NCBI GenBank assembly: GCA_904066235.2
Contig: CAJFCV020000003.1
Coordinates: 4,526,001 to 4,590,000, forward strand
From: Bursaphelenchus xylophilus
Lineage: Eukaryota > Nematoda > Chromadorea > Rhabditida > Aphelenchoididae
Direction: 5' to 3'
Length of the DNA stretch: 64,000 bases
Part shown: positions 1 to 11,600 of the stretch, piece after piece
Layout of the letters: every line of letters begins with the position of its first letter
How positions within the stretch are numbered: position 1 is the stretch's first letter
The notes under the pieces: model-generated
Databases searched by the model: none
What the model saw: only the letters and a program-made list of their open reading frames with translations
What the model was told of the DNA's origin: nothing
Program-made: the position numbers and the translations under genes

Positions 1-37
1 TTCACATGTTTGGCTCTTTTTTCGTGATTTTGTTTAC

Positions 38-984
38 CCGTCAGAATCCAGCAGAATATCCGAACTCTTTTTGAGATCTCCAACGCTAATTGACCTTCTC
101 CTGAAATAATGTTTTGTCATAACAAGCAATGCGTGTCTCTGACGACGCTTAAATTATGCATGTGTCATCTGTCTGGTCTCAGCGATTCGTAGAAATTTTA
201 GATGACGCTTTGTGATGTCTTCGAAATTCTTCAACTATTTTTATTAAGAGACTATGGAAAACGAGGAGGGCCGGCTTGAAAAAAAAATCCATTTCATCCA
301 AAATCCAAGCCATGAGACTGTAATTTCAAGCTTCAAAGATGTTTCCAAAATCGTTTTTAAATCGAAATCTTATCCACTCAAGAATAATTAATTCAGTTAC
401 TTTCGGCCATTAGTTGGGTTTACGGACAGCTTATTCCTCCCCCTACACTCCAGCTGATCAGTTGTGGGTGTGAAATTATTACTTTGTTTTCTAAGCTCTG
501 TCGAGTCGGCGAGTAGGAGTTTGAGCCGGAAGGACCGCATTTTTAACCACTAGAGACAAGTTGAGGATGGTAAAAGTGCCGGTACTTTCGTTTTAAAGCG
601 CCTCTCTATGTGACTCAATTCTCGATTACATCGAATTTGCTGTTAATATGAGGAAACATGTGGAATGAGGGTAAGGGTAAAATAAAAGTTTAGATTTTTC
701 TTTTCAATCAAAAGAAGGTGAGAAATGAGAGTGAAGCTCTTACCATGATGATGATCAGTGCCATTTCCGCCATGGAAATGCAACGCCTCCTTGGGAGCAT
801 CACTATCGTCTACTTCTTCATCATCATGGGCGTCGTGTCGATGTAACGGCTTCTCCAACCGGTTCGCCCTAATGTAACCATAATCTATCGAGGACCGAGT
901 GCTGGGAAGGATGAATACAGCTATCGTGAGACCAATGACAATCCCCACAAACAGGTTTATCACGGCCGAACTCAGTCGTACCAT
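38..984 (-). CDS. C1GALT1: Core 1 beta-1,3-galactosyltransferase (T-synthase), 5' end only
   Basis: Golgi type II membrane enzyme that adds galactose to O-linked GalNAc to make the core 1 (T) structure. Two exons are visible: 984-744 and 100-38, separated by a 643-nt intron (donor GTAAGAG, acceptor TATTTCAG). Exon 1 gives a short cytosolic tail, a membrane anchor at about residues 8-27 ([18 protein letters not shown]) and a His/Asp-rich stem ([13 protein letters not shown], then GNGTDHHHG). Exon 2 continues in phase to [11 protein letters not shown]. This matches the position where the family reads RVLCWIMT at the start of the catalytic domain, and the His/Asp-rich stem also resembles insect T-synthase. 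The gene runs off the left edge at the donor GTAAAC, so the catalytic DxD region is not in the window. The family call rests on stem plus first catalytic motif only. Confidence 0.7.
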
Positions 985-3900
985 GGGTGAGTTCTGAAGG
1001 TTATATAATAGATATATTTAATAAAGCGCATTGAGTCAAAATATTATAGTTTTAAAAACAGAATTATCATCTCTGGAACTATGGAAAGCTGATGTTTCGA
1101 CTCTGGAAACCATCAAAAAAGATCTTTGAATATCGTGACTAAGGCTGCAAAACGCGACCTCAAATTTACAGAGGCCACTCCGTAAATCCGGCGTAAGTCT
1201 GTCAAGAAACTCGAAGCTCCACACGGTGATATCCCCCTCTCAAAAACATTATAAACCAGCTAACCTTTGCAGCGTTTGTAACGTTGTCAATTCGAATCCG
1301 GACGAGATCTCCTCAGACCCATTCAGTGTTTGCTCATATTGGCCACAACTGAACCAACAAATTTAATACATTCATTCGAAAAACGTCAGCTAGCGCGATT
1401 AAAATTCACGAAGACTCCATCATTCATTACATTCCCCGCTTCCAGCCCAAATTCGGGGCTCAAAATCAATCCGCAAACTCGCAAAGAAAAGAAAGATTCG
1501 AAGGTATGTTCGCTGCACAAATATCGGTTACCGGCTTTTCTAATTCCGAGCCTGTGCGCTTAAATTGGAGGGTACACAAAAATGGGCATTCGAACATCGA
1601 GTTGGTATTACTTTTTAATGCAAATCCTCGAAAAATGATTATTTGAGACGTGGGCACGACAACAAACAGGTATTTGAATAATTGCAGGTGATGTGGAATT
1701 GGGGAGGGTGATCAAAATTTATTGGGAAATTGACCGACTTGAAAACACAAGTCAAAATTATGAATAAGACACAAGTCTTACAGCTCGTATATTTTCTCCG
1801 TTAAGAAAATTAAAACAAAATACCAAAGGCCCAGTCAGTTTCTATTAATCAGCTCAAATTACATTGATTCACAATATTTGGGAAACGGAGAATTACCATT
1901 AAATGGGAAACTGTCCCCGTTTTTACGGAACAACAAAACGATGGAGTGACAGTGGGCTGGTTTTACAATATAAATGCACTTGCAGCACTCATGGGGATAT
2001 CATGGCCGATAAACAGCCTCCAATTCTATTGTTTATTTACGCGCTCAGTTTCGTATTTCACTACGGATCAATCCGATGTACAAGATATTCAGTAAGAGAG
2101 ACGATCTTTAAAAAACTTTAGTCACATTTCGGAGCCATAAGACAACAAAGAAAGTCGTCGTTAAGAGTCCGGCGGAATAAACGAAGGCCTGAATAAATAT
2201 TCCGGATGTTTTTTCGTCCCTTTCCAAAACCTCCGAATGTGCGAAAGACGGCAAAAATGAAAGAATGGATCAATTACACAGGGCTCGGAGATCACGAACT
2301 TCTTGCAGGCAGCAAATGAAGGGTTCAGTTTGTAAACAGAGCAGGGAAATTTTGGACATTGTCACCATGATGACTAGTTTTATATCATGCATAAAACTTG
2401 GGTAAAACGAAGAAAAATTTTGAAAAAACTTGTTTTGATTAATCTAACTATCCAAATTGGTCTAATCTCGCTCTAACATCATTTTGAACTTGATCTCCAC
2501 CTTCAAAAAACGAACCCTACACCCAAAAACTGATAACGTAACGGAAATTCTTGACGTGTCCGATCTGAAGACAACTTAAGAGCGCGTGAAGAACGCAAGT
2601 ACTCGAGAGCGGAATTGGAAGAACCGCGAGAAGCACGCGGTTATTAAGCATGTTTTTATGTTTACCGATTACTCTGCGGATTACTCTCAACGCGGATCGT
2701 AAAGGGGAGTCAGTGCGATAAACATCTGGGTTTTGTAACTCTCGCTTCCGCCCGAACCTCCCGCTAACCTGCCTCACGGTTCGTAGCCCGGAACGTTCGT
2801 AAAAACAAAACCATTTCATAACTCGACTGTTATCTGCAATCTCCGGTGTCGCCGCGGAAACCGGGCGAAAATACGGGGAGGGGTTGCAAAAAACGACTAA
2901 AACGGACGGGATGAGAGGCGAAGGAGAATATGTTAGAAGAGCCTTGGAAACCCGCAGAATCCGTCCTTCCCAGACGGCAAAAACGGCTACTCAACGAGGT
3001 CAGAAACCCGACAAAAACCCCTCTACATCCCTCACAAAATTTATGGTTTATGAAGCGATCGGTGGACATAAAAAAAGTGAGAAGAAAGTGAGGTGCAGCG
3101 CAGATTAAACGAACTTTTTAAGGGTTCGAAGTGAAGTGGAGGCTGTCGGATTCTAAATTGTAAAAAGGAATAAAACATCCCACTTACTTGATCATTTCCA
3201 ATTGTTTCTAGAGGATGAATTAATAAAATTGAAGAATTGTGGACCTATTACTCATCAAAATAAAACAGAGCGTCCACTTCCGGCAGCTCCGTAATTTTAA
3301 GCGAGAGGAAACAGCGGCCAAACCCGCCGTAAAGAAGCCTCATATACCTTTCGGTCGAGTTTAAGACGCCGTTTGACCTTCCCCATATAAAGATTGCGAA
3401 CTTCTTTTGTTTCTTCGAGGAACCGATAAAGATCTTTGGATCCGCGGTCTGTTCTCTTGCACAAACAATATCTATATGTTAGAGCAGGAAAAGAGGAAAC
3501 CTTAAAGGCGCCAAGGGATCACGAGCAATCTCTTCCTTGATCAAAAAGAGAAAGGAGGGATATCAGGTAAATGAATGTGAGTATACTCCAAGTAACATAC
3601 AAATTACTGCTGAGTGTGTAAACAAAACAGCGAAACTAAAAAACGCGACAGAAAAGTCTGAAGAGTTTTTAACGCGCAAAAAAAATATTGAAGATATTTC
3701 TTTGGTTATATCGGAATGCCAGAGAACGCAAGCGCTCTGGGATTGGATGTCTTCTTTTGATGACTCTCTGTTCAAATGAACTTCACAGACAACTTTCCGA
3801 ACTGGCTCTTCAGTTTAATTTATATACCTGAGAAATAATACATGTCGATTCATGTATTTATAATCCATTCAACCTTTCTCTGTACGGGTACCAGTCAAGA

Positions 3901-4885
3901 CATAAATTTTGAATTTAGCTTTGTTACTTTGCATTGAATGACGCTTTAACATTATTATTTCCCATTTGTTCTAAGAATATCTTTTGGCAGACGAAAAGTG
4001 ATATGTGTTAAGTGGTTGTGCAAAACTCTGACCAAACTTTGCCAAAACATAAACAAAGCGATAAATCAAAAGTTGAAGTCGTTCCGAACCCATTGATTTC
4101 CGGGGATCTTGCCAATATAAGAATGTTGTTCTTGTGTCTATTGATTACTACAACAAATTCTAAAAATAGCGAAAAATTTTAACGAATTTCGTATCAATTT
4201 AATTGAATTCGTTTCATTCAGACATGAGTGACAAATGGCCGGTCATTGTAAATGTTTCGAACGCTTTGTGACCAACTGCTCGGTCTTTGTCTCATCATTC
4301 CAGCCGACCAAAACATCTTGATCCATCTTCCATGGCATTTTTAGGGTGACTGGAGGTTACTGTAGCCTATGATGACAATTACAAACCCAATGGCCTATGT
4401 TTAAAAAGGCTATAGTAAATTCAATGGTCAGTATACTATATTGATAAATATCCACAACAAGTGGTTGGTTACTATACCCACAGTATAACCTTGCAATCCT
4501 ACTTATTGCAAAATAATGGTCCATTTCTCACACTATATATCCATTACATTTATATTCTGTCGGCTTGAATGACCGAGAAGCAGCCGGATCACGTCCATTC
4601 CACCTGAAAGCCGGCTTGCCTCAAAGCCAAAGAGCTCAAACCCTCCGGGCCGAAAGGGGAGGATCCGAAGAACTTTGGGCTTCTTCTTATTTTCATCAGT
4701 CTGCTCGGTGTCCCATCGGTTTGTGGGGTCAATTAGTGTTCCTTGTCATCGTTTCACAAGAAATTCGATTCCATTTCCTCGATTCGAAGCCTCAATCCGA
4801 AGCCAATTCAATCGCCGCGGCTATACGATTCGATTTCTGTACCCCTCTTTCTTTCGATACGACCTGAGCCGGCCTTTGTTTTAGG
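985..4885. other. Intergenic, no convincing gene
   Basis: About 3.9 kb between the start of the C1GALT1-like gene and the next gene. Only short unsupported open frames occur on both strands, for example near 2517-3108 where mirror-image frames reflect a locally GC-richer stretch. None joins to another exon in phase or resembles a known family. The last bases (TTTGTTTTAGG before 4886) look like a trans-splice acceptor for the downstream gene. Confidence 0.5.
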
Positions 4886-6823
4886 ATGGAAATCTCAAGT
4901 GGAAAGTCGCGCTCCCTGTCCCAGGTTCGGCCGCTCTCAGGCAAGGATTTGTGGAGGAAGCGGGGATCTGTTTCCACGGACTGTGCGTCTCTGTCATCCG
5001 CCGAAAACGACGAAAATGAGCACCCAAATTTGATGGACGTGGATGAGAACGAAATTGTAAGTTCGAGACTGTCGTCTTGAGCCTTTAACAACCATAGCTG
5101 TATAGATAATTGAGTAAGGGGTCATAGAAGGGTCGTTTGTAAAGATGTGACTCGGATAGCATACCATTTTCGTGGTTGACTCATCTTTATTTACATTCCA
5201 AAGTACAACTGTGTGGGTTAAGTTTCGGCTTTTCTACAATGTCTCATTAGAGCTATGCTACAGTAAGATTTGTTACTTTAATATTTCTAGGTGATCCCAA
5301 AGGAACGCCGTTTGTCAGCCACAGTGTCAATTGACCTTCCAACTGGACCCCAGAAACGTAATTTTCCTCCGCCAATTCGCCGTTCTCATTCCGGCAGAAT
5401 GAGTCTTCCAAGGTAAGTTATAGTCATCGGTAACAATAGACGATTACTTGCTAGTACTGGTTATTATTTTTAGCTCTCTTTTTACGTACGTTCTGAGTAT
5501 AGATTTAGTTTCAACTTTTTTCTTGTTTTTCAAATAGTATAGCCGTTCGTTTTTCGGGACGTCTTAACTTGTTAGTACTACTTTTTTCTTTGTCAACACA
5601 ACCACAATATTATTTTCTCTGCAGATTCCTGACATCTTTCGGCCCTCTTTTTTCTCGGTTTGATTGAAATTCTAGACGAAAGAACGGCCGAAACTTCCTG
5701 GGTTAAAAAAATGGTTGTACTAATAGATCAGTAGGACAAGGTCAATTTAAGTTTAGGTTACTCGGTTTATATAGACATCTAACTGACGGAAAGGATGATT
5801 ATTGATGAGGTATCAAAGTAGTCTTTATAATGACTAATCGCTTTTTGAAAACGCCTCAAGAGATCTAGCTGGCGTCGAAAATAATATAAACAGCTCGAAG
5901 TAAAGTCAAAACAAAAAGCGGGCCAAATCTCTTATCAAAAATATAATTTAATGACGAGTTATGAAGATTTCATTGTAATTTGAGGCATTTCAGTATCAGC
6001 AATAATTTCGGAGAAGATGAACCACTCGTTTTCCCTAAGGACATTGCCTGGGATTGGCCATTTTGCAACGAAGGTACGTCTCATCATAAAAAAGGATTAA
6101 TTTCTTCCTCCGACCCCTCCAGAAATGACTTTAGCCGTCGCTATTCCAAGAATCCCATGTATTCCCAATCTGTTTTTATATTTACGAAACACCCAACTTT
6201 ACGTGATCTAAATTCCACTGGCTCTTTTTTTATCACCACCCACATGGGCCCTTGCAGTGTTTGCCAATTTTTGACCACATGTTTTTTTATTTTCAGGAGT
6301 CGCCCGAGGCGTTTTTACCGAAGAGAAGTTTATGATATGCCTTCCATTCAACAATGGAGGGACAGGCGAAGGGTACGGCAATGTGAGTTTGATTTGATGA
6401 AGGCAGTACGATTGTTTAGACCAAAAAATTTGAAAAGATCTCGGAATGCAACTTCAGCTGGACGATTGGTCTTTCAAATGGAGGAGAATTTGGAACGGGA
6501 TTCTGGAGAATGGAGCTGGAAATTATCAGAAATCTGAACATGTTGGCTTTGATCGTCTCCAGGTAGGACAACATCTGTATAAAGTTTGCGCAACGTCGTA
6601 CATTCTCTTATTCATCTCAAATTTCAGAGATATTTCTCGTTCCGAAGAGACCTCAAAACGTCTGAAAAGAGTCCGTAAAGTCTATAAACTGCCCGATCAT
6701 TACGACATCCGGACCCTTACAACCACAAACTACGACTTTGCGATTGTCCTGGAAGCCACGCGAAGGCCTGTCCGTCGTTTCAGACGACCAATGTCTCTGA
6801 AACGAGCCGATTCTTTCCGTTAA
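4886..6823 (+). CDS. Uncharacterised protein with a divergent Hsp20/alpha-crystallin-like C-terminal half
   Basis: Six exons in consistent phase: 4886-5056, 5291-5412, 5994-6073 (an alternative acceptor at 6000 removes two residues), 6297-6382, 6420-6562, 6628-6823; 265 residues. The first 100 residues are Ser/Arg/Glu-rich and probably disordered. From about residue 125 there are alternating hydrophobic strands (EEKFMICLPF, WRMELEIIRN) followed by KVYKLPDHYDI and YDFAIVLEATRR. These resemble the closing strands of small heat-shock proteins, which read roughly RKYxLP...LxVEAPR. The end is Arg/Ser-rich. If the resemblance is real this is a chaperone-like protein with a long N-terminal extension. 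The usual A-x-x-x-n-G-v-L motif is degenerate, so the family call is tentative while the gene itself is well supported by five in-phase splices. The ATG follows a TTTTAG acceptor, suggesting spliced-leader addition. Confidence 0.55.
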
Positions 6824-7290
6824 TTAACTTAACCACGAACGTCAACTCTCAATCCTGGTGATCTGAACTTTATAACTTGATTATTGTACACTCAATCCTG
6901 TTCATTTTGCACGCTGGGAATTATCCCGCCTTATTAGATAAAAATAATAAATTTATAGTTGTTACTCTGAGTGTCTAAATTAATATTCTCATATAGGAAG
7001 GGTGAAAATATCAAAGCAAAACACAAGAACAAAGTCAATATTGCATTTGGCACGCCACGAAAAACGTAAGGCAAAATTGGAAATAGAGATTTCGAGCTGC
7101 GCCCAATATTTTTAATCTTTTTTGAGCGCATGAATATTGTGGTAGATATTATTGTAACTCTGAGAGTTGCAATAATTTAGAGATGAATAGTATGTCAAAA
7201 ATTACGTTTTTGTCAGTTTCAAGTGTTGAATATAATGGATGAGTTCATGGAGGCCAGCCCATTGCGCTCTGACACAAAAATGATTCTCCA
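6824..7290. other. Intergenic, AT-rich
   Basis: Downstream of the Hsp20-like gene. No coding exon was recognised. An ATG at 7234 opens a short frame that closes at a TAG inside the first repeat exon (7301-7310 region). Confidence 0.4.
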
Positions 7291-7820
7291 GCTATTGATG
7301 TGTCTATAGAAAAGGTAAGATTTCTCTTTTTGCATCCGGTTTAGGAACAACGTAGCCAATTCGTTTGTGTGAAACATCCTAGCGGATGTTTTAAAGAAGA
7401 AATTTGGAAATTTCGTAGTTGAAAAAGGTCACTTGCTAGTTCATTAATGCATCATTTTGCAGTAGCTGATGGTGTCTCCAGAAAATGTAAGTTATCTTTT
7501 TATTCATCCGGTTTAGGGACAAAAGAGCTGATCTGTTTTGTGTGAAACATCCCAGCGGACGTGGTAAAGAAGAAATCTGGAAATTTGACAATAGCAAAAG
7601 GGCACTTGTCAATAGATTATGTACATCATTTTGCAGCAGTTGATAGTGTCCCAGAAAATGTAAGATTTCTCTTTTTGCATCCGGTTTATGAACAAAGTAG
7701 CCAATCCTTTTGTGTAAAACATCCTAGCGGATGTTTTAAAGAAGAAATTTGGAAATTTCGTAGTTGAAAAAGGTCACTTGCTAGTTCATTAATGCTTCAT
7801 TTTGCAGGAACTGATGGAGA
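7291..7820 (+). repeat. Tandem repeat of an exon-intron unit, about 173 bp, three copies plus partial flanking copies
   Basis: Units start at the splice-donor-like GTAAG at 7315, 7487 and 7660. Each holds TTTTTGCATCCGGTTTA or a close variant, then AAACATCC-AGCGGA, GAAGAAAT-TGGAAATTT, and ends CATTTTGCAG followed by a 22-25 nt exon-like piece related to CTGATGGTGTCTCCAGAAAAT and the next GTAAG. Copies 1 and 3 are nearly identical; copy 2 is clearly diverged. The first exon-like piece (7291-7314) lies before copy 1 and a longer relative begins at 7808 after copy 3. The arrangement suggests repeated duplication of one microexon with its intron inside a gene. Confidence 0.75.
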
Positions 7821-8113
7821 AATGCGAGAAAGGGCTGGAGAATACGTGAGGAAAGCTGGATCAAAGGAAGCAGACGACGTTCAGAACATTTCAAGGTAAG
7901 TTTGTGACATTGCCTTTTTGGTTTTTTTCTTTTTCTAGGCCATTGAGCTAACAATTTTCTCTGGTTATACCTAAAATAATATAATTGATATTTAAGCCGG
8001 TTCATGCTGAAGTAGAATGTGAAAGCCAGCATAACGTACTAAAGGGTGTGGAGATGGAATTCCGAGTTCAGATTGCATCCGGCAAATTCGATGGATTGTC
8101 GAAAATTATGTAA
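7291..8113 (+). pseudogene. Possible decayed gene containing the tandem exon repeat
   Basis: Candidate exons follow the repeat: 7808-7895 (frame with TDGEMRERAGEYVRKAG) and 7997-8113 (frame with HAEVECESQHNVLKGVEMEF, ending in TAA). Both are flanked by good splice signals, but their phases do not agree: the first ends in phase 2 while the second is open only in phase 0. The microexons upstream carry stops in several frames. Either a small exon is missing from this model or the locus is no longer coding. No family is recognised. Confidence 0.3.
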
Positions 8114-8222
8114 TTTTAATTATTCTTATTGATTTGATATTTAGGTGGAAATAAAGAAGATTTGATGAATTTCAATTTAGTAGTGGTGTTTTGTAGCAAT
8201 ATCAAAACCCTGCTAGTCTTGT

Positions 8223-8459
8223 TTACCCCCCGAAAAGCTCGAATTCGGTCAGATTCGTCGATTCTGATCCAATTTTGCCTAGTACAATATAATTTCTTTT
8301 CTCTTCTTCGATCAATCTGAGAAGTTTGGGTTGCACCTCCTTGAAGCCTTTCGATGCTTTCTCGTTGGTTTTACACGTGAATTGTTGTTTTATTAGAACT
8401 TTGGGATCATTTTTATTATTTATTTGTAAAGGTTTCAGCGTATGAAATGTCGAAAACAT
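8223..8459 (-). CDS. Small hypothetical protein (78 residues), doubtful
   Basis: A single open frame, Lys/Glu-rich, with a plausible helical stretch (KGFKEVQPKLLRLIEEEKR). It lies head to head with the FAM21 gene, 228 bp away. No further exon in phase and no known family were found. It could be a short gene or a chance frame in AT-rich DNA. Confidence 0.25.
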   Translation of the reverse strand: MFSTFHTLKPLQINNKNDPKVLIKQQFTCKTNEKASKGFKEVQPKLLRLIEEEKRNYIVLGKIGSESTNLTEFELFGG

Positions 8460-8686
8460 TTTCCCGCGAATTTCTCTATTTCCACTTTTTTCGTGGCGTG
8501 CATTTGGACCAACATTGCGAATTATTTTTGCAAAATTTTTATTTTACAAACACCTTTCATCGTATAAAGCTGCTCCTGAAACGAAGTGTCAAAGCCCGTG
8601 GCTTTTCGTCAAAATAAAAAAATTATGTTCTGATTTTATTGGGCCTTTTATCACTTATATCAATGTTTATCTAATTTATTTGATTC

Positions 8687-11600
8687 ATGTCAAATCGACG
8701 GACTCTCCAAGATGATTCAGAGGTAAGATACCATCGTTTCCAAGTTGACTCGTTTAGCTTATTACGAAAATCAAAGAGCATTATGAAGGGTTAGAGAGCC
8801 GGATGCGCAGTTTGGATGAGAAGACGCGAGATTTATTCTTTGATACGGAGCTACTTTACAATGGATTGGAAGATGCCAACAATAAAATTTTATTACTAAA
8901 GAATGTTAAATATGTCAAAGAGGTATGTAGTTTTGATTTTTATTGTCTTTGATGTTTAGGTACAGGTGGCGAATTTTCCATGCGTTCTTTGTTTTTGGGA
9001 TTTTTTTAGGCATTTATATTGCTTGTGATCGTTGAAAAATGAATCACAAGTTTTTTTTTAGTCCAATGCTATTTTTAGATAATATTGGACGATGTTGTGG
9101 ACAATCGTTCAATTCGAAGTCACTTATCCCAACCTCAACCACAAGACAGGCAGGAAGAACGAACTGACCAGATGATATCAATTCTGAAAACGGCTGCCCG
9201 TAATGGTATGGGGATGGTGAATCAACGGGTAACCGAAGTGGATGTTCCGAGAATCGAAGGGACTTCTTCTGAACTTCTACCCAAGAAAATGTATGAACCT
9301 TTGAATCCTTACTGCCTAAATGAACTTCCACCTCTGATAGGAACCAATGAATTTTTGAATTGGGACTATAGCCTGGTTGAGGAGGAGGAGCAGAAGAAGC
9401 CAGAGTTTAGTGAGGTGGTTGTGAAGAGGACGGAGACGTTGAGTTCATTGTGAGTAAAACATGATTGAAGCCGATCAGATTTGAGGACAACTTTTTATCT
9501 TTTTTGTTTCAGACCATCTCAACGTACGATGGATAATGAGCGAGATTCTCAGCCGACCCTGGCCGAGCTCCCATCGTCTTCTTCCTTATTCATTCCCACT
9601 TCTAATCTTGCCCATGACAGTCGATCTCCACTCTTATCCGTATCTAAAGAGGCCACATTCTTTGAAGATAACGATTTTGAGTAAGACTCGTTTTCATTGT
9701 TAATTTCGAATTTTAGGGAGAAAGATATTGTCGTTAACAAGGAGCCGGAAACTCCGAAACAAACAGTTTTGAATCCTCAGAAGAGCGTTAAAGATGAGAT
9801 CGAAGCTCTGTTTAAAAGGAGAAGTCGAGCAACACGGTATGGGCTTTTGACTTTGACATATTGCTATTACGGTAGCGGATGTTAGTTTAAATGTTTTAAG
9901 GTCGTCATCAGAGAGTAGTGGACATGAAGAAGATGCTGTGCCACCTCCATTACCTCCAAAGTCTGTTCAAATTGGAGTGCCCACACCTCCCCCCGTACCT
10001 ACTCGACTTCCTAAGAATAGTCCTACGCTAGTTCCGAACTTATCGGATGGTCCGTTAAAAGAAACGGAGGTTGCTAAAGCAATATCAAAAGATGAGGTCC
10101 TGCCGTCGACGGATTTTATTAAAGATGTACTTTCCGTGAAGACTCTGGAGAAGATGGAAAAGAAGGATGAAGACAAGCCAAAGAAGGTCGTTGCAATTAA
10201 AGAAAATATACAAGTAAAGGATGCGGTAATTGAAAAGGGGGAAGCCGAAAAGACAGCGGTCAAAAATGAGAAGACGACAAAGAAAGAAGGGACCAAACCA
10301 AAGTCTTCAATTGTAAGTGAATTGATATGTTTTTCATGCTGTATCCGTAAAATAAGGGTTGTTTTTGTCTAGATTTTGAAGTTTTATTGTGCTCAAAGTA
10401 ATGACATTATTTCAGTTTTCGGACGACTCCGACGATTCTTTCGACAAGGTCTTCAACGTGAAGCCGCGCCAACCCGAGCCGAAGCCCTCAACCTCCATCC
10501 CAACCTCTATCTCGACATCCAACCCGAGTCGGAGGGCGGCAAATCAGCCGGAAGAGGAGGCTCGGAAAGAACGGAGGAAAATTACGTCAAAGGTGAGGGA
10601 TATTTGCTTTACTTTTCAGCTGATCTTTATATTTTTCCTGTTTTGACTCGCTTTTTGCGAGGTCGAATTGAAATGACGGAGGTCTTTTTGAAATTGATGA
10701 AGTTAGGGGGTCATTATGTATTTTACGGATCTGTGGACGGGACTTGGTTTACCTTTTTTAATGGTTTAGGAGTTTTCTGTCAGTTTTGTAACATACAGTA
10801 AGAAATGGTCGCAAATTTCTGGGTATCTCGAATTATCTTGAAAACTTAGTCATACCGTTTGCTTAACGTGGTTCCAAATTAATGAGAATTTCACCAGAAA
10901 AAAGGTTTACTTTCCATTACTGAATACTACCATTGGTTTGCAAATAGTTGGATCACCTGGCTTCTTGTTGTCCTCCCCAAAAAACAAGTGTGTAATGACG
11001 TGTCCGGGCACTGTCTAATGAGTGAAAGACAAAGACCCGTCATCCGAGCCGCCCGTTTTCACTAGTCGGAACTCAAAACCTTGACTCCCACCTTGATCGC
11101 CCTCCATTCCCACGTACAAATCCCCGTGGAAATTACAGTTAATTCGGGTGGTTCTTCGACTGCCTAATTGAGCTCACGTTTATGGGTAAATTATTTGGGA
11201 AGAGATCGCTTGTTTTCGAGGAAATCTTCTAGGATAAGATTAGCGATGGGATTTTTAGTTGAATTTTTATGAGAAATTGAAGTCCTTTTTCCCTTGATTA
11301 AAGTTTTTATGACCGGAACCAGGTCCAAATGTTTCGCTAATGACCTCACTCTAATCCCGGCTCTCTTAATCCCCTCGAAATCCCCGAAAAATGTTTATTT
11401 ATTATGATTCTTTGGCCGAAACCGGCATCTCTTTTTCATTCCAATTTCCACTTTGGCCAACACTCGAAATGATCTCCAATTTATTCCTCGGGACTTTCTT
11501 CCTCTTGTTTTATGTTTGGAGGTTTGAAATTCGAATAAAAGGCGTTCCCCACCACCCCTCTGGGGATCTCATTTCCACTTTCAAACGTCTGATCTCGTGA

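Noticed and set aside
2517..3108. Overlapping open frames on both strands (100, 79 and 74 codons)
   Set aside because: They mirror each other in a GC-richer stretch, have no splice partner in phase and no recognisable domain.
9967..10296. 109-codon minus-strand frame opposite FAM21 exon 6
   Set aside because: Shadow of the Lys/Glu/Pro-rich coding strand; the composition (Ser/Phe/Val) is that of an antisense frame.
10376..10801. 141-codon frame overlapping FAM21 exon 7
   Set aside because: Out of frame with the exon that carries the acidic LFa-like motif; it runs into the intron without support.
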